Notes: generated by a model not told the origin, from the letters alone. Numbered from the stretch's first letter, positions 1 to 10,323 are shown. The stretch: 32,319 bases of DNA from Chara braunii (GCA_003427395.1 BFEA01000114.1:458659-490977); one strand, 5' to 3'. Made by a program: numbers and translations.

Positions 1-212
1 GTGGTATACCCGATGTGAGTCTTATAGCTTTGCAGGTTTTGTATTTTGCTCAAGCGTGACACCTTTTTTATATTTCAAATTTCTCACTTTCCCATAAAGC
101 AAACGTTTTTCTCGGAAGGGTGAATTTTATATCTCTTATTTTTTTATTTTTTGTTTTTTTTAGTTTTCAGACTATTTTCATATGTGTGTAACCTGTATAT
201 GTAATATTTACG

Positions 213-230
213 TGGGTGTGTGTGTGTGTC

Positions 231-280
<50 letters not shown>

Positions 281-290
281 TACGTGTGTG
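213..290. repeat. (GT)n/(GA)n microsatellite
   Basis: A short GT run passes into about 27 GA dinucleotide units and then a short GTGTGC run. Open frames reading through it (Arg/Glu or Leu/Ser repeats) are artefacts of the dinucleotide. Confidence 0.97.
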
Positions 291-501
291 CGCCAAACCG
301 GGGGTTGTTGCATTTGCAGATGCTATACAGGTTGCATAGGCTGCTGTAGCACCAGATGCATCCATAGCAGCACCAGAGTGACCAGATGTAACAACTGTTG
401 CTGTTGCGGCAGTAGCTGCAGCAGCTGCCACATCTCGAGAAAAATAAAATAAAATAATAATATTAATAATAATAAAAATTATCACGTCAATCCACTGACG
501 T

Positions 502-650
502 CCAGGGGGTTGGGGACAGTTGGGGGCGGTTAAGGACAACTAGGGAAGGTTAGGGGCGGTAAAAAAAAAAAAAAGTAAACAAAGTTAGGGGCGGTTAGAG
601 ACAGTTAGGGACAGTTAGGGACAGTTAGGTAAGGATAAAGATATAAGTCG
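502..650. repeat. degenerate G-rich TTAGGG-like repeats, block 1
   Basis: Several diverged copies of units such as GGTTAGGGGCGGTTAGGG and GACAGTTAGGG occur here, with a perfect local run of three GACAGTTAGGG-type units near 597-630. The units resemble telomere-like sequence but vary in length (about 10-18 bp) and contain GCGG and ACA insertions, so this is an internal G-rich repeat and not a telomere. The G runs could support G-quadruplexes. No gene is seen around it. Confidence 0.7.
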
Positions 651-1121
651 CTCAGACCAGTCCGAGTTCCGTCTGGCCTTGGGTAAGCTAGGGGAAGGAC
701 AGTAAGACTGCTTCAGTGGGTGCTACCCTGTCTGAACCTAGGGTCCAGAGTCTCTTGGGGCCTGTAGTAGATTGTATGGGCCTGACGTCTGAAGTTCCCA
801 TTCAACTAGGCTCGTCCGATTCCGCTTCCACCACGGCTGGGCAACCTATCAGCCCTGGTGCCTATCACTGTTGTTCGGTCCAAGTTGCCTGCCCATTGGT
901 AGGGTAATGGTGCTGAGTGTTGGTCACACTGAGGTAGGATAGTGGGATTGGGGGTGCGCTAGGAGTACTGACGTGAGGATGGGAGGGGAGGTGGTCTCAT
1001 ATTCCAGGACAACCAAGGCATATTCCAGGACACCCACGGCCCACTGCTCCAGGTGATCATCCCTGTGCACTCAGTGACTGGCCTCTACAACACCATGGAT
1101 TTTTTGGAGAAAAAAAAAAAA
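651..1121. other. no gene seen
   Basis: Unique-looking sequence between two G-rich blocks. The longest frame (63 codons, plus strand from 716) has no recognisable motif. Confidence 0.5.
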
Positions 1122-1420
1122 GATAGCGACAATTAGGGGCGGTAAGGGACAATTAGGGGCAGTTAGGGACAATTAGGGGCGGGTATTGGCGGTTAGGGGA
1201 GAATGGGTGACGAGCACGGGTGGTTACGGGTGGGTGCATACAATTATGGGTAGGTACGGGCGGGTACTGGTAAAGAAAACTTGGGTAGGGTAGCGTGTGG
1301 GTGGTTAACAAACGGTTTGGGTTCAGGTGGCCATGAGTGGTTATGAAAAAAATTGTTCATGGGTAGGTATGGCCAGGTACATGCTGAAGAGGTTCAGGTC
1401 GGGTAGGTGAGGGTATACTT
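1122..1420. repeat. degenerate G-rich TTAGGG-like repeats, block 2
   Basis: A second block of GACAATTAGGGGCGG-type units (1129-1200) grades into GGTTACGGGTGGGT-like sequence to about 1420. It is the same family as the block at 502-650, on the same strand, and is more decayed toward its 3' side. Confidence 0.6.
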
Positions 1421-3755
1421 TTTTTTTTTTAAGCACGTGGAGATGGGTAAGGTCCGGCAGGCTAGATATACAGTGGGTATGGGTGGTTGGTTTTCGAAGA
1501 GGGCGTGGTTAGGTCAGGTACAAGTATTCGTGAAAATCTCAGTTGCGAACTCTAATTGTAACTGAGAAGGGGAAAAGAAAAAACATTAAGTCTCTCAGAT
1601 ACAAGAGGGTTGCGCTCAAACTCGAGTAAGAGGGTCTTGGTTCCTTCAATCCCCTTAGGGCCCCACAATGGTGATCAAAACACAGTAGGAAGATCAGGCC
1701 GCCGCCAATACAATGTGTTACTGTAGTCAAACAACCTTACAAGTCGCAATAGCGTCCCTTTTTGCAAAACCTGACGACTTCCTCAACCCAAACCGCAGCC
1801 TTGCAGCCTAGAAAGGTTGTGTTCGGATAGAGCACACCCCCTATGCTCTATTTGAATGCTTGCAGCAACTTAAAACGCGGTAGCGCTGTCGAGCGCATCG
1901 ACTCCCGCCTTTTTCGCAAAGTGCGAGAGCCCTCCCGACCATGTCACGCAGGAGTTAAAACAAAAGACAAAAACATTGATAACTCGAGAACGACGCAAAA
2001 ATAATCCCGTGAACCGCCGAGACGAACGCGGTTGCATCGCTCCTTCGCCGCTCTAGTCGGCTGCGCTAGCTATACATCCCACGGTCCCCTACAATAGGAT
2101 AGGTTCCTGCGAGGCACAACTTGCCTTCCCTAAGAGGTTGTCACCACCCTTAGGGACATATCCCTACCGAGCTACTGACCCACATGCGAAAGCTTTTAGA
2201 TGCAATTGCAGAGGTAGGTCAGCCGAGGGTCTTTGCTCGTTCGCTGTAGTATAGGTACGCACGGTTAACGCCAAACAGACCTAAACTTCGTCCGTCCTTA
2301 GGGCGTTGATCTCCTAAGTACGAAACAGACGTCGGTCGACTAAGACGGTTTCAACCAAGCGTGAAACTCACAATATAATACCAGTCCCTTTATAACTCTT
2401 TGGTCATAAAACAAATAAAATCGATACATCTTATATCCAATCATGTAAGATGGGTTTTTGACTTGATGAGATGATTTGTCAAAGTTATTTTTCCCAACCT
2501 ATATGACTGAAGAGACTTTTATATCGCCGCTTCCGAGGCAGAGGCTCGATATTGACGAAAGATTAGGAAAGGATAAACTAACTTTTGACTTACGGTTGGG
2601 TCTATCGACACCTAACAAACCCTGCCCGGAATGACTTCTGCAAGTAGATTTCACTGCTACCATGCAGATCAACAAATGATCTGGCTCCTGACCGAATTTT
2701 GAACTCTCGGTTCGACCACACCTCCGTATCATATGCAATTTTCTTGGAGAAAAGTATTATCTAGTGGATAAAAATTTTGTTGGATGATTTATCCTCCTGG
2801 CAATAATTACTTTTTCAATTCTTCGAATAATGAAATGTTCTCATTCATCATAAGGATACCAAAAACAAAACCGCAGTCGTTATCATTGCGTAAAGAAAAC
2901 CGTCTCCTTCATTACCTACTTGCGGGTTGGAGCTTCTTATTTCTCCAACTTTTTTATTTTAACGGTGGAACATAAAGTGACCACCCGCAAGAACGCAATT
3001 AACCCCCACGTCGCCCTGAAATAGGGTTGATCCACATTGTGTCGTCACATACCCATCCCTCTAGGAAGTGATCTGTGGATACTCTTTCCCATCGCCCGAG
3101 CCCGAAAACCCGGATCTCAAAGGTTGGGTCATCACCACCGAGTCAGCAAAGTACCACTCTCGACGGATTGGGCCCACTCCAAGTCGATAATAGGATCGAC
3201 TTCGAAAGCATGCGAACCCCCCCGCCTTGGATGCTTCCTAGAGAGAGAGACTGTGTTCACCATAAGTAAGGCTCTTATATTCTCATTTCTCCTAAGTTCT
3301 GGTTAATTTAAACGAAAAAGAAACCGAAGAAGATAGATAATGAGAATCATTTGGACAGATATAGGTAGATAAGGCCATTCGCGATAAAAAAGAGTCAATC
3401 ATGGGGAGAAAGCTAAATCCGTTTGACCTTATTTGCTTTATTTCAATTGAATTCATTTTATGGTGCACACATAATTAAAGTTTTTTAAGACACCGAATCC
3501 TTTTTGACATGCAAGCAGATGAGAAGTAAAAAGAAGACAATCCTTTTCCTTTTCTCCAATAGGCATAGTCAATCTCCTTTGCAAGCATCCTTCTACATAC
3601 CTCGCACAGACCTCAAAGCAGAACAAACAAGTTCAAAAGGAAACCAGTACAATTTCATACTGAAGTCATACTTTTCCGTTCACATGCATGACTCGCACAA
3701 CTTTCCTCTAGCTTTTTTTTTTTTTACATTTAAAACAAACTGGGTCAAGCAAAGT
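1421..3755. other. no gene recognised
   Basis: About 2.3 kb without a frame above 98 codons and without motifs I can name. Base composition changes several times (GC-richer at 1800-2350, AT-rich at 2400-3000 and 3300-3750), which suggests a patchwork of old insertions. I could not identify their class by reading either strand. Confidence 0.4.
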
Positions 3756-3759
3756 GTGG

Positions 3760-3811
3760 GCTCACACAGGTGTGAAGGGAAGCCCGAGTCAATCAATTGA
3801 TTGACCTGACT
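3760..3811. repeat. hairpin plus perfect 18-bp palindrome
   Basis: A nested hairpin (GGGCT...AGCCC around TCACA...TGTGA) lies at 3760-3785. A perfect palindrome GTCAATCAATTGATTGAC follows at 3788-3805 and is bracketed by GAGTC and GACTC. It is the first of many palindromes in the left third of the window. Confidence 0.75.
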
Positions 3812-4955
3812 CACTCAAAAAAGTCGATTAATACTCCAATCAAAAGAAAACGATAGCCGTAGAATATGAAAATATGTGGCTCACAACTCCACAAGTTGTG
3901 GCCTCTCTCCTGAATCACGGTTCGCGTCCTCTCTCAACTGTTCAAAAGCACAGAGGTTGGAACACAAAAAAAACTCAAGCAAGATAGCCCTCCAAGAGGG
4001 TGTTCCCACAATGAGTTTTCACTTGGTCCCAAAATGGTCCCAGATGGTCCCACGTTGCCGCTGTACCATCGGATGGTTCTTGGCAAAAATAAAAAGTTTG
4101 CGTTCCAAAAAAATAACATCGGCCCTCCGGTGCCAAATGACGCAAGTGCCAGCACCTCAACGGCCACACCACCATTGTCGAGCCGCCATAATGTTACCAC
4201 CGTCGTCCAGAAACAATGAAGTAAAAAAAACACTCAGTCGCGCACCTCAAAAAATAGATGTGGGACTGCCGCTCACCGTGCCGTCAAAACCGGTACCAAA
4301 GTTGTCTAGCAGCACCGCCACCAGCTCATACACCACAGCGGAAAGGTCCACTGTGCTGCAAAAAAATCACCGCCGTAGTCCTAAAATATCGCCTACAAAA
4401 ATCACAAACAGTGTTGCGCAATTTTGACAGGACCTCCCCTCAAAACACTGCCGAATACGCCACGTCCCCGTCACTACCGCTGTAAATCTCGCTGTGCCGC
4501 ATAAAAATTTTGGCGACACCTTCTTCCAAAATTACGGCGGCGCAACCTTCTTACTCAAAACGCCACTCGCCACCGTGCAGGCTGTCAGGTAGCACCTTCC
4601 CCGTCATGGGCCTCTTGCCGCACGATTCGAGACTGTCGCAGCCTTGCGGCTACAACTCACATACACCAACCACAACACAAGCACAAGGGTGGGGCAGAGA
4701 GCCTCCAGCCCTTGGCTATGGCTGCCCTGACATGTCCTCCTCCAGCAGCGTCTCCCCTCATCCTACAGACCTCCACTTCCTCCACCAGCACCACTTCCCC
4801 TCTACAACAGCATGCGGCAGCTAGCCAGCATTCACACAAGTGAATGCGCCAGCAGCACTGCCACAAGTGTGAGGCTGCTGGGTGGAGTGCTGGCTTTTAT
4901 AGCCAGTCGAAGGCATGTGGGCAGCTGCTTTGCCCACAGCCAGACAAAATTCGTC
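3812..4955. other. C-rich stretch, no gene recognised
   Basis: C/A-rich plus strand with frames of up to 183 codons (from 3876) that are Ser/Pro/Thr-rich, overlap others in all frames and carry no motif. I read them as compositional open frames, not genes. Short tracts such as repeated GGTCCCA (4025-4055) occur. Confidence 0.45.
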
Positions 4956-4959
4956 AGTG

Positions 4960-5029
4960 CTCTTGGCCCTCGATCTAGATCAACGGCCAGGAGCTCGATG
5001 CCTTGGTTCTCCCCTAGGGGAACCAAGGT
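4960..5029. repeat. two adjacent large palindromes
   Basis: An imperfect palindrome is centred on GATCTAGATC (about 4962-4993, with TGGCC/GGCCA arms). It is followed at 5001-5028 by CCTTGGTT-CT-CCCCTAGGGG-AACCAAGG, which has 8-bp outer arms, a 10-bp self-complementary centre and one 2-nt bulge. Confidence 0.8.
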
Positions 5030-5110
5030 CATCACCCCCCAGAAATATCTGGCAGTTTTCTCAGGCTAGATACTCTCCTATAAATGGTTGTACTCAGTCA
5101 TTTACTTCAG

Positions 5111-5762
5111 CCTGTTCAAAACGAACAGGCGCAGTCCCATCACCCTCTAGAACCTTCTGGGACTGCACCTGTTCCGCAGCCTTGGCCACATACGTGGCCG
5201 TTACTTTTCTTCGATCCCCCCCCCCCTTTTTTTTCCAACCCCTCGTTTCTCTGGAAGGGGCAGCTTGTCGTTCGAAATGAACGGCCGCCCCTCACAAAGT
5301 CAAACGAAAGTTAAGCTCAGCAGGGTTGTCTACCCCTGCCCTACGCCTGTATCTGGCACAGATTGGGTGCTAGATTCAGGTGCACAGCCCAAAAGTGCTG
5401 CCTCTTTCAAAATGGAACGGCCGCATTCTAGTAGGAATAGGGGGGTTAAAAAGAAGAAAACGAAACTAAATAAATCTGAGAAATAAAAAAGAAAAAAAAC
5501 AAACTTAAAAAAAAAACACACACAAACATACAGTTGCTCGTCAGAACGGACGCCCGTTGCTTACCAAAGGTGTCCTATACTTACTACTCGGCGTACTCGC
5601 AACCCGTTTGTTAAAACGAACAGGTGCCTATGTGAGCGCAAATAAGGAGAGGGAGGGGAAAAGTTTCACGTGGCAGCGTATATTCCCATGTTCTAGCGGT
5701 AGATTCATTCGAGTTTTCTCATCCTCGATGGAAGTACCATGAGGCCGACGCCAAGTTGGAGT

Positions 5763-5832
<70 letters not shown>

Positions 5833-6264
5833 GGTCCCGACAACCGCAACCTCTGATAACGACGAGCGAGCTGTCGTGAAAGCCTTTCGAGAGAGAGGCA
5901 TGAACGATGCCACAAAAATGTTCGTTCGGTCAGCAGAAAACGACTTGGTCGTTTCACGCAAACTGGAAGCCACCTGATCATGTGCAGAGAGTCCCTCATA
6001 ACTCCAGCACAAGGTCGTGGCAAATACATTCGGTTTTGCTCATCCTATACATGTCTGTCCCAGCCCGTTCGTCGAAACGAACGGGCACTTAGGAAATTCA
6101 CGAACAAGAAAAAACAACTAAAAGAATTTAAAAAATCCAAGAAGAAATCTAAATAAAAAAATCCAAGGCAAATCTAAAAGAATAAATCCTAAAGAAAATC
6201 TAAGGAAAAAACAAAAAGAAAAAACTTACCTTGCTGTAAAAATGGTCGCCCGTTTTAAACGGGC
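5111..6264. repeat. recurring CCGTTC/GAACGG hairpin family
   Basis: The same palindrome recurs with changes. It is seen as CCTGTTC-aaaac-GAACAGG at 5111-5129, CGTTC-gaaat-GAACG at 5269-5283, an imperfect CCCGTTTGTT/CGAACAGG at 5603-5624, a perfect 10-bp-stem hairpin GCCCGTTCGT/ACGAACGGGC with loop CGAA at 6063-6086, and an 8-bp stem GCCCGTTT/AAACGGGC at 6248-6264. Unpaired variants (GAACGGCCGC near 5414, GAACGGACGCCCGTT near 5545) share the core. Several are followed by A-rich tracts, which suggests a dispersed small unit. Confidence 0.65.
5768..5831. repeat. (TC)n microsatellite
   Basis: About 32 uninterrupted CT units. The 133-codon minus-strand frame crossing it is a repeat artefact. Confidence 0.97.
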
Positions 6265-6310
6265 ACCTGCAACCGTTCATGGGGGCTACAAGGTCCCATC
6301 AGTTCTAAAT

Positions 6311-6392
6311 GCGCCACATGGCGCTTGACTTTTTTTTTTTTCTTTTTTTTTCTTTCCAACGGCCAATCATTTCACGTGGCTTTTCAGCCACG
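6311..6392. repeat. two perfect hairpins
   Basis: GCGCCA-ca-TGGCGC lies at 6311-6324 and CGTGGCT-tttc-AGCCACG at 6375-6392. A T-rich tract separates them. They sit just outside the left end of the TIR element that begins at 6411. Confidence 0.8.
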
Positions 6393-6410
6393 ACCTTATG
6401 AAAATGCAGA

Positions 6411-7048
6411 CCTGGGGCGAGGTCCCACTAGCAACGGGATAGGATAGAAACGAGTTTGTGGGGCAGTTGAGTGACCCAATTCCTGCCGTGCACTACTCGT
6501 GATCCCAAGGTCAGTGTTTTACATGTATTACCCAAAAAAATAAGGAGATCTTCGTTCCCCTCCTCTCCTTAACACTGGGCATGCCTGTGCAAAGAAAGCT
6601 TCCGAACATAATCTTTTCAATCGGTTGGGGTTGTGGCCAACCCCAAAGGAGGGTGGGGTTAGCCTTAGGCCCACTGGATATAAGATTTTCAGTATTTTAC
6701 TTGCTGTTGTGCAATTATCTCATTGGTTGGAGCCCTCCTTCAATCACGGAGTATATGGAAGGTGTCAGGATCAGTGTTGACAAAAGACAAGTTTATACCA
6801 GAAAATGTGGCAGTTACTTTGTTCACTGTCGTTGCAACCACCACCATCAGATCATTTGTGATCTGATGGCTGGGAAACACTCTGCCGTGATTTCGGGTGG
6901 GAGGTCTCTGTTTTTTTTGTTTTTTTTTGGCCTTTCTCCTGTTTTCTCAGCCCGTAAATTTGTAATGAACATGTCTGGCTGCTGCCACTCAGTGTCACAC
7001 TAGATCGGCCACACTCCTATCCGACTGCTAATGGGACCTCGCCCCTGT
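6411..7048. mobile_element. non-autonomous TIR element, copy A (638 bp)
   Basis: The two ends are inverted repeats of about 34 bp. The left end reads CCTGGGGCGAGGTCCCACTA, continuing as GCA..GGATAGGA. The right end (7015-7048), reverse-complemented, reads ACAGGGGCGAGGTCCCATTA, continuing as GCA..GGATAGGA. The same terminal sequence bounds the element at 26896-27067, so this is a family. The interior has no transposase. Its 140-codon frame from 6581 has no motif, but there are perfect internal hairpins: TTGGGGTTG/CAACCCCAA at 6625-6646 and CATCAGATCA/TGATCTGATG at 6845-6868. I found no convincing target-site duplication, so the superfamily is open. The CAGGGGCG start recalls some hAT ends, which is only a hint. 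Confidence 0.7.
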
Positions 7049-7058
7049 GTTCGATCAA

Positions 7059-7116
7059 TTTTTTTTTTAGACCATTTCTCGATTTATATGTGTCATCCTT
7101 GTGCACGGGCTATGTA
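7059..7116 (-). pseudogene. 5'-truncated U6 snRNA retrocopy with oligo-A tail
   Basis: Read on the minus strand, the sequence matches the 3' part of U6 snRNA: a diverged ATAGCCCGTGCACAAGG, then ATGACAC, then AAATCGAGAAATGGTC. It stops after about 48 nt. On the minus strand it is followed at once by about ten A residues (plus-strand T run 7059-7068), as expected for reverse transcription of a tailed RNA with 5' truncation. It lacks the ACAGAGA box and 5' stem and cannot be a working U6. The A tail abuts the right TIR of copy A. Confidence 0.8.
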
Positions 7117-7126
7117 AATGTCGGCG

Positions 7127-7446
7127 CGGCTGATTCCAGCCGTGTGATCTCGAAGATCGCACGACCAAAATCGTCTGCGTACGATCGCCCTCACGTTGTG
7201 GGCTGCTCTAAAAGGAGCTGGCCCAGTAGGATGCGAGCGGTCGGGCTTGATCCCAGTATCTGCTGGGCGAAAGTCTGACATCGCAACCTACAGGGCTAGC
7301 TCCTATCATCGCAGTGATAGGAGCAACTCTTCTATAAGAAGAGTTGCAGGTCCCGCCTACTTGAGGCCCAACAGACTTTGCTTGTTGGCCCTGCCTCGTC
7401 AATTGGCCGCGTGACCATGGCTTGATTGATCACCTACCCGGGTAGG
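7127..7446. repeat. ladder of nine consecutive hairpins/palindromes
   Basis: Successive non-overlapping inverted repeats are: CGGCTG/CAGCCG 7127-7142; CGTGTGATCT/AGATCGCACG 7141-7163 (one G-T pair); ATCGT/ACGAT 7170-7185; GGGC.GCTC/GAGC..GCCC 7200-7224; CCCAG/CTGGG 7252-7267; GCTCCTATCA/TGATAGGAGC 7299-7324; CAACTCTTCT/AGAAGAGTTG 7324-7346; CCAACA/TGTTGG 7368-7388; and the loopless palindrome CCTACCC/GGGTAGG 7433-7446. The stems differ in sequence, so this is not one repeat unit copied. The frames here (60-72 codons on both strands) look like shadows of the symmetry. On the minus strand the ladder lies immediately upstream of the U6 fragment. Confidence 0.8.
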
Positions 7447-8347
7447 CCTCGGCACCGGCCTATCGGCCCCCTGGCTCGAAATCAAACCCTACGGCCCCAG
7501 GAAAAAAAAAAAACTTTATATCCCCCCGCGCCGCGGTCCCATACCCGGCGCATCCCTCTTTTTAGCCTACTTGGGCCTTGAATCGCGCGGCTGCTATTTT
7601 GGTAGAATAGGTCTAGCTTTGATGTTCCCATGTCTGCATGCCTCTGCGGCCTCGACAAGCGAAGCACTTTCGGTTACTACCACTACTCTCGGATGCCATA
7701 AGCGTTCGAACTAAAGCTTGAAAACTTTTAGTCTCTTTGTCATATGTTAGGTCTGAATAAACTTCTAACAAAGGTCAGTCTCATCAAGTTATGAAGCTCG
7801 GATAGCCCTTTACTAAGTCCGACATCGTCTGACATTTAAAAACATCCGGCAGATACCCTTGTCAGGGTTTCTGCCCCGACAACGCAATCAAATACGGGAG
7901 CAGATTCTTCGCCCCTCATTTCCCTTCTCTGGCTCGACTCACTTCTCCTTTTCAACATGCCCCACTTGCAGTGCAGAAGCCTATAATCATAGTCAAGGAC
8001 GTAGCTGTTGGATACTGGAAGAGTGACCACCAAGGCGGCAAGGCTACTATTGAGGCGGTCACAATGAGATGATGAGCATCACGCCCGCAATAGTTACGAC
8101 CAAAGATCACAACAGAGGGAACTGCACGACGGGCAAAACGACCATTTTCATGAATTCGAGTCGTGCACTCAACGAACACAGCTTCCAATCTGGGCTTGCG
8201 ATGCAGATATACTATGGATCCACACTCGGATTCAAGAAATTGCGCAATCGAGATGACACCGATCGCGATTATCAACAAGCACCAACAATGACGATCATCG
8301 TCACAACTTGGGGATTGCCCCTCCCCACAAATACACGAAACGAGGAA

Positions 8348-8378
8348 TGAATCCTCCGCTAAAACATGGGAGGATTCA
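8348..8378. repeat. perfect 10-bp hairpin
   Basis: TGAATCCTCC and GGAGGATTCA are separated by an 11-nt loop. Confidence 0.85.
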
Positions 8379-8757
8379 TAGCAAATCTCCCTGCTTAGCT
8401 ACGTATGCAGTGTGGTCTCATGGCTTGACATTCGATTCAACCCGCATTGCCAATCTCCCTCTCTTCCTATGTGCAGTGTTGCAACTCACTCATACATGGT
8501 CGTTGGTTCGGGAAGACTCAATCGAAGACTGCAAGAAAAGAAAGAGGGCCTAGACCGTCGAGCGAAAGCCGCCACGACGACGCACACTTGTACCGGAGTG
8601 GAGATCTTGGCCCGAGCGCAGACGACGAACACGTCGCGACTATCATGATGCTAACAACGAGCTGTATAACCACAACGACGTTTGCGGCCAACGCAAAGAC
8701 ACCGATGATGACGCATGGCGACGACAACGTTCCCTTACGTAGTGTGCGGAAATGAGG

Positions 8758-8790
8758 GTGAACCTTCCACTAGCACCCAAGAAGGTTCAC
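8758..8790. repeat. perfect 10-bp hairpin
   Basis: GTGAACCTTC and GAAGGTTCAC are separated by a 13-nt loop. It has the same size class as the hairpin at 8348-8378 but an unrelated sequence. Confidence 0.85.
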
Positions 8791-9771
8791 TATGCCTTGT
8801 TCGCTTGCTACTTCTGAGAAGGTGAAAGACGAATCGTCGCCAAAACACGACCAAATACATTGTCGAATTTCCGACACTCTGATTCCCACAACGAATAGAG
8901 TTGCTCCGCTGTCTATTATGGCGATAACGACCACTACTGCTATGGTGGCGAAATGAACACATGGAGGAATGGTCGAAACTCGCGGCCATGATGATCTGCA
9001 CTCCGACTCGATCTTGACTGGCACAACCGACGACAGTGGCTTTTCACCACTACCCACCAAAACTCGCAAAATATGAGTGGATCTTCTACTAAACTATGTA
9101 GAGGCTCGCGCCAGCAGGTACTTTGTATTCTACTCTCCTTTCACTGTCAACTGCTCTCGTCATTCCGAGGAAACATCGGAAGGAGTCGGTTATTAGACCG
9201 TTTGATTAGTCTTTCGCCCCTATACTCAAGTCCGATGAATGATCCACACATTTGTACCACTACATGACTCTACCACAGTTTCCTCAAGCTTTGCCCCGCT
9301 TAGCGCAGTTCACCATTTGTCGGACCAGGCGCTTTCACACTCATACCACCCGCAGTAGCTCGTGGTTGGTGTACAACGCCCCCGATTCCACGTCTTGGCT
9401 AGGTACGCATCAGTCTTCCATCCTCTCTTTCTCTTTCGTGCACACACACACACACATCTACTCCACCACCACTTCTTCTACAAAACTCTTTCAATACGTA
9501 TAAGAAAGACGAATCTTCCCTGAGCACGTGGAAAGATACATCGCTGAATTCCCTGTGGATTCACGCATGCATTTCAACATCAACTCGTCTCTTCAGTTCC
9601 TCCTGCATCGCTAGTACTCGGTGGTATGTTCCCCTTTTTCTCTCTCCGTCTCCACCACCTTCCCTCCTCCTGGTGTTGTCGTAAACCCGCCCCTACCTGC
9701 CCGTAGCGCAGCCGCTAGTGAGCGGTCCGACCTCATAGTAGGAAGCAAAATAAAAAAGAAACAGAGCGCCC

Positions 9772-9865
9772 AGACCATTTTTCGATTTATGTGTGTCATC
9801 CTTGCGTAGGGGCCATGCCAATCTTCTTTGCATCGTTCCAATTTTAACGGATGTCCCCAAGGACA
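9772..9865 (-). pseudogene. near full-length diverged U6 snRNA copy
   Basis: On the minus strand the copy starts with a plant-type 5' stem-loop (GTCC-TTGG-GGAC) and continues through ATCCGTTAAAATTGGAACGA, AGAAGATT, GCATGGCCCCT, ACGCAAGGATGACAC and AAATCGAAAAATGGTC. This keeps the order and spacing of U6 over about 94 nt. The catalytic ACAGAGA box is changed to GCAAAGA and AGCATGG is now GGCATGG. No T run follows directly at the 3' end; the nearest T6 lies about 12-15 nt on. I saw no plant USE/TATA snRNA promoter upstream. It is most likely a retropseudogene, and a divergent expressed variant is less likely. The U6 fragment at 7059-7116 is on the same strand. Confidence 0.8.
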
Positions 9866-9897
9866 GTGCCTGGGCCTCACCCTATTTTGGAACAAAC

Positions 9898-10010
9898 GGG
9901 TCCCAGGTAGTTCAAAATCGTAGTATTTCACTCATCTGTCTCCCACAGAGTTCGAACTCAGAATGTATTTCAATAGTTTATAGGTGTATCAACTGAGCTA
10001 GGCCTGTTGG
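9898..10010 (-). mobile_element. tRNA-derived SINE-like unit, copy 1
   Basis: On the minus strand there is a pol III A-box-like TAGCTCAGTTGA (complement 9989-10000) and, 29 nt further on, a B-box-like GAGTTCGAACTC (complement 9948-9959). A body with GATGAGTGAAATAC...TTTTGAAC follows. The same B-box plus body arrangement (GATGAATGAAATA...TTCTGAA) recurs at 26418-26580 in the same orientation, so this is a repeat family. The acceptor stem does not close well, so it is not a working tRNA gene. The U6 copy at 9772-9865 begins about 30 nt downstream on the same strand. Confidence 0.6.
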
Positions 10011-10323
10011 TCCTAGGACTCGTCCTGGAACCAGCATCGGTGCCTGTCCCCCAAAAAAAAAAATGGACTTTCAAATTAACAACGAACTACATAAGAAAAT
10101 AATTATAGAGAACAAAAAAAGGGAAAAGGTTGGGACACCTGAGGGAAAGGAGAGGGAATGCCGACACCTCCTTGGTCCCACTAGTCGGGTCCGCAGTCGG
10201 GATCGGTAATAAAACCAAGGGGGATAGTCTTACCTAACCCTTAACCCCAAGCATCCAGGTCAAGAGGCTAGGCTAGGAAAGAAGCCGGAGGTCGGGAGCT
10301 CCCCCAGCGCGGCTCACATCCGA

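Larger units (their letters stand above)
7447..9765. other. no gene recognised
   Basis: Mixed unique sequence with many short overlapping frames (up to 108 codons) on both strands, none with a motif I can name. Two clear hairpins interrupt it and are listed separately. A short CA run lies near 9441-9455. It may hold old, unrecognisable insertions. Confidence 0.45.

Noticed and set aside
502-1270. Telomere at the left end
   Set aside because: Units are irregular and internal, and normal sequence lies on both sides.
3876-4427. 183-codon plus-strand frame
   Set aside because: Composition-driven (C/A-rich, few stops), no motif, equally long frames on other strands.
9940-10010. Functional tRNA gene on the minus strand
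   Set aside because: A and B boxes are present, but acceptor and anticodon stems do not close and the body matches a dispersed repeat at 26.4 kb.
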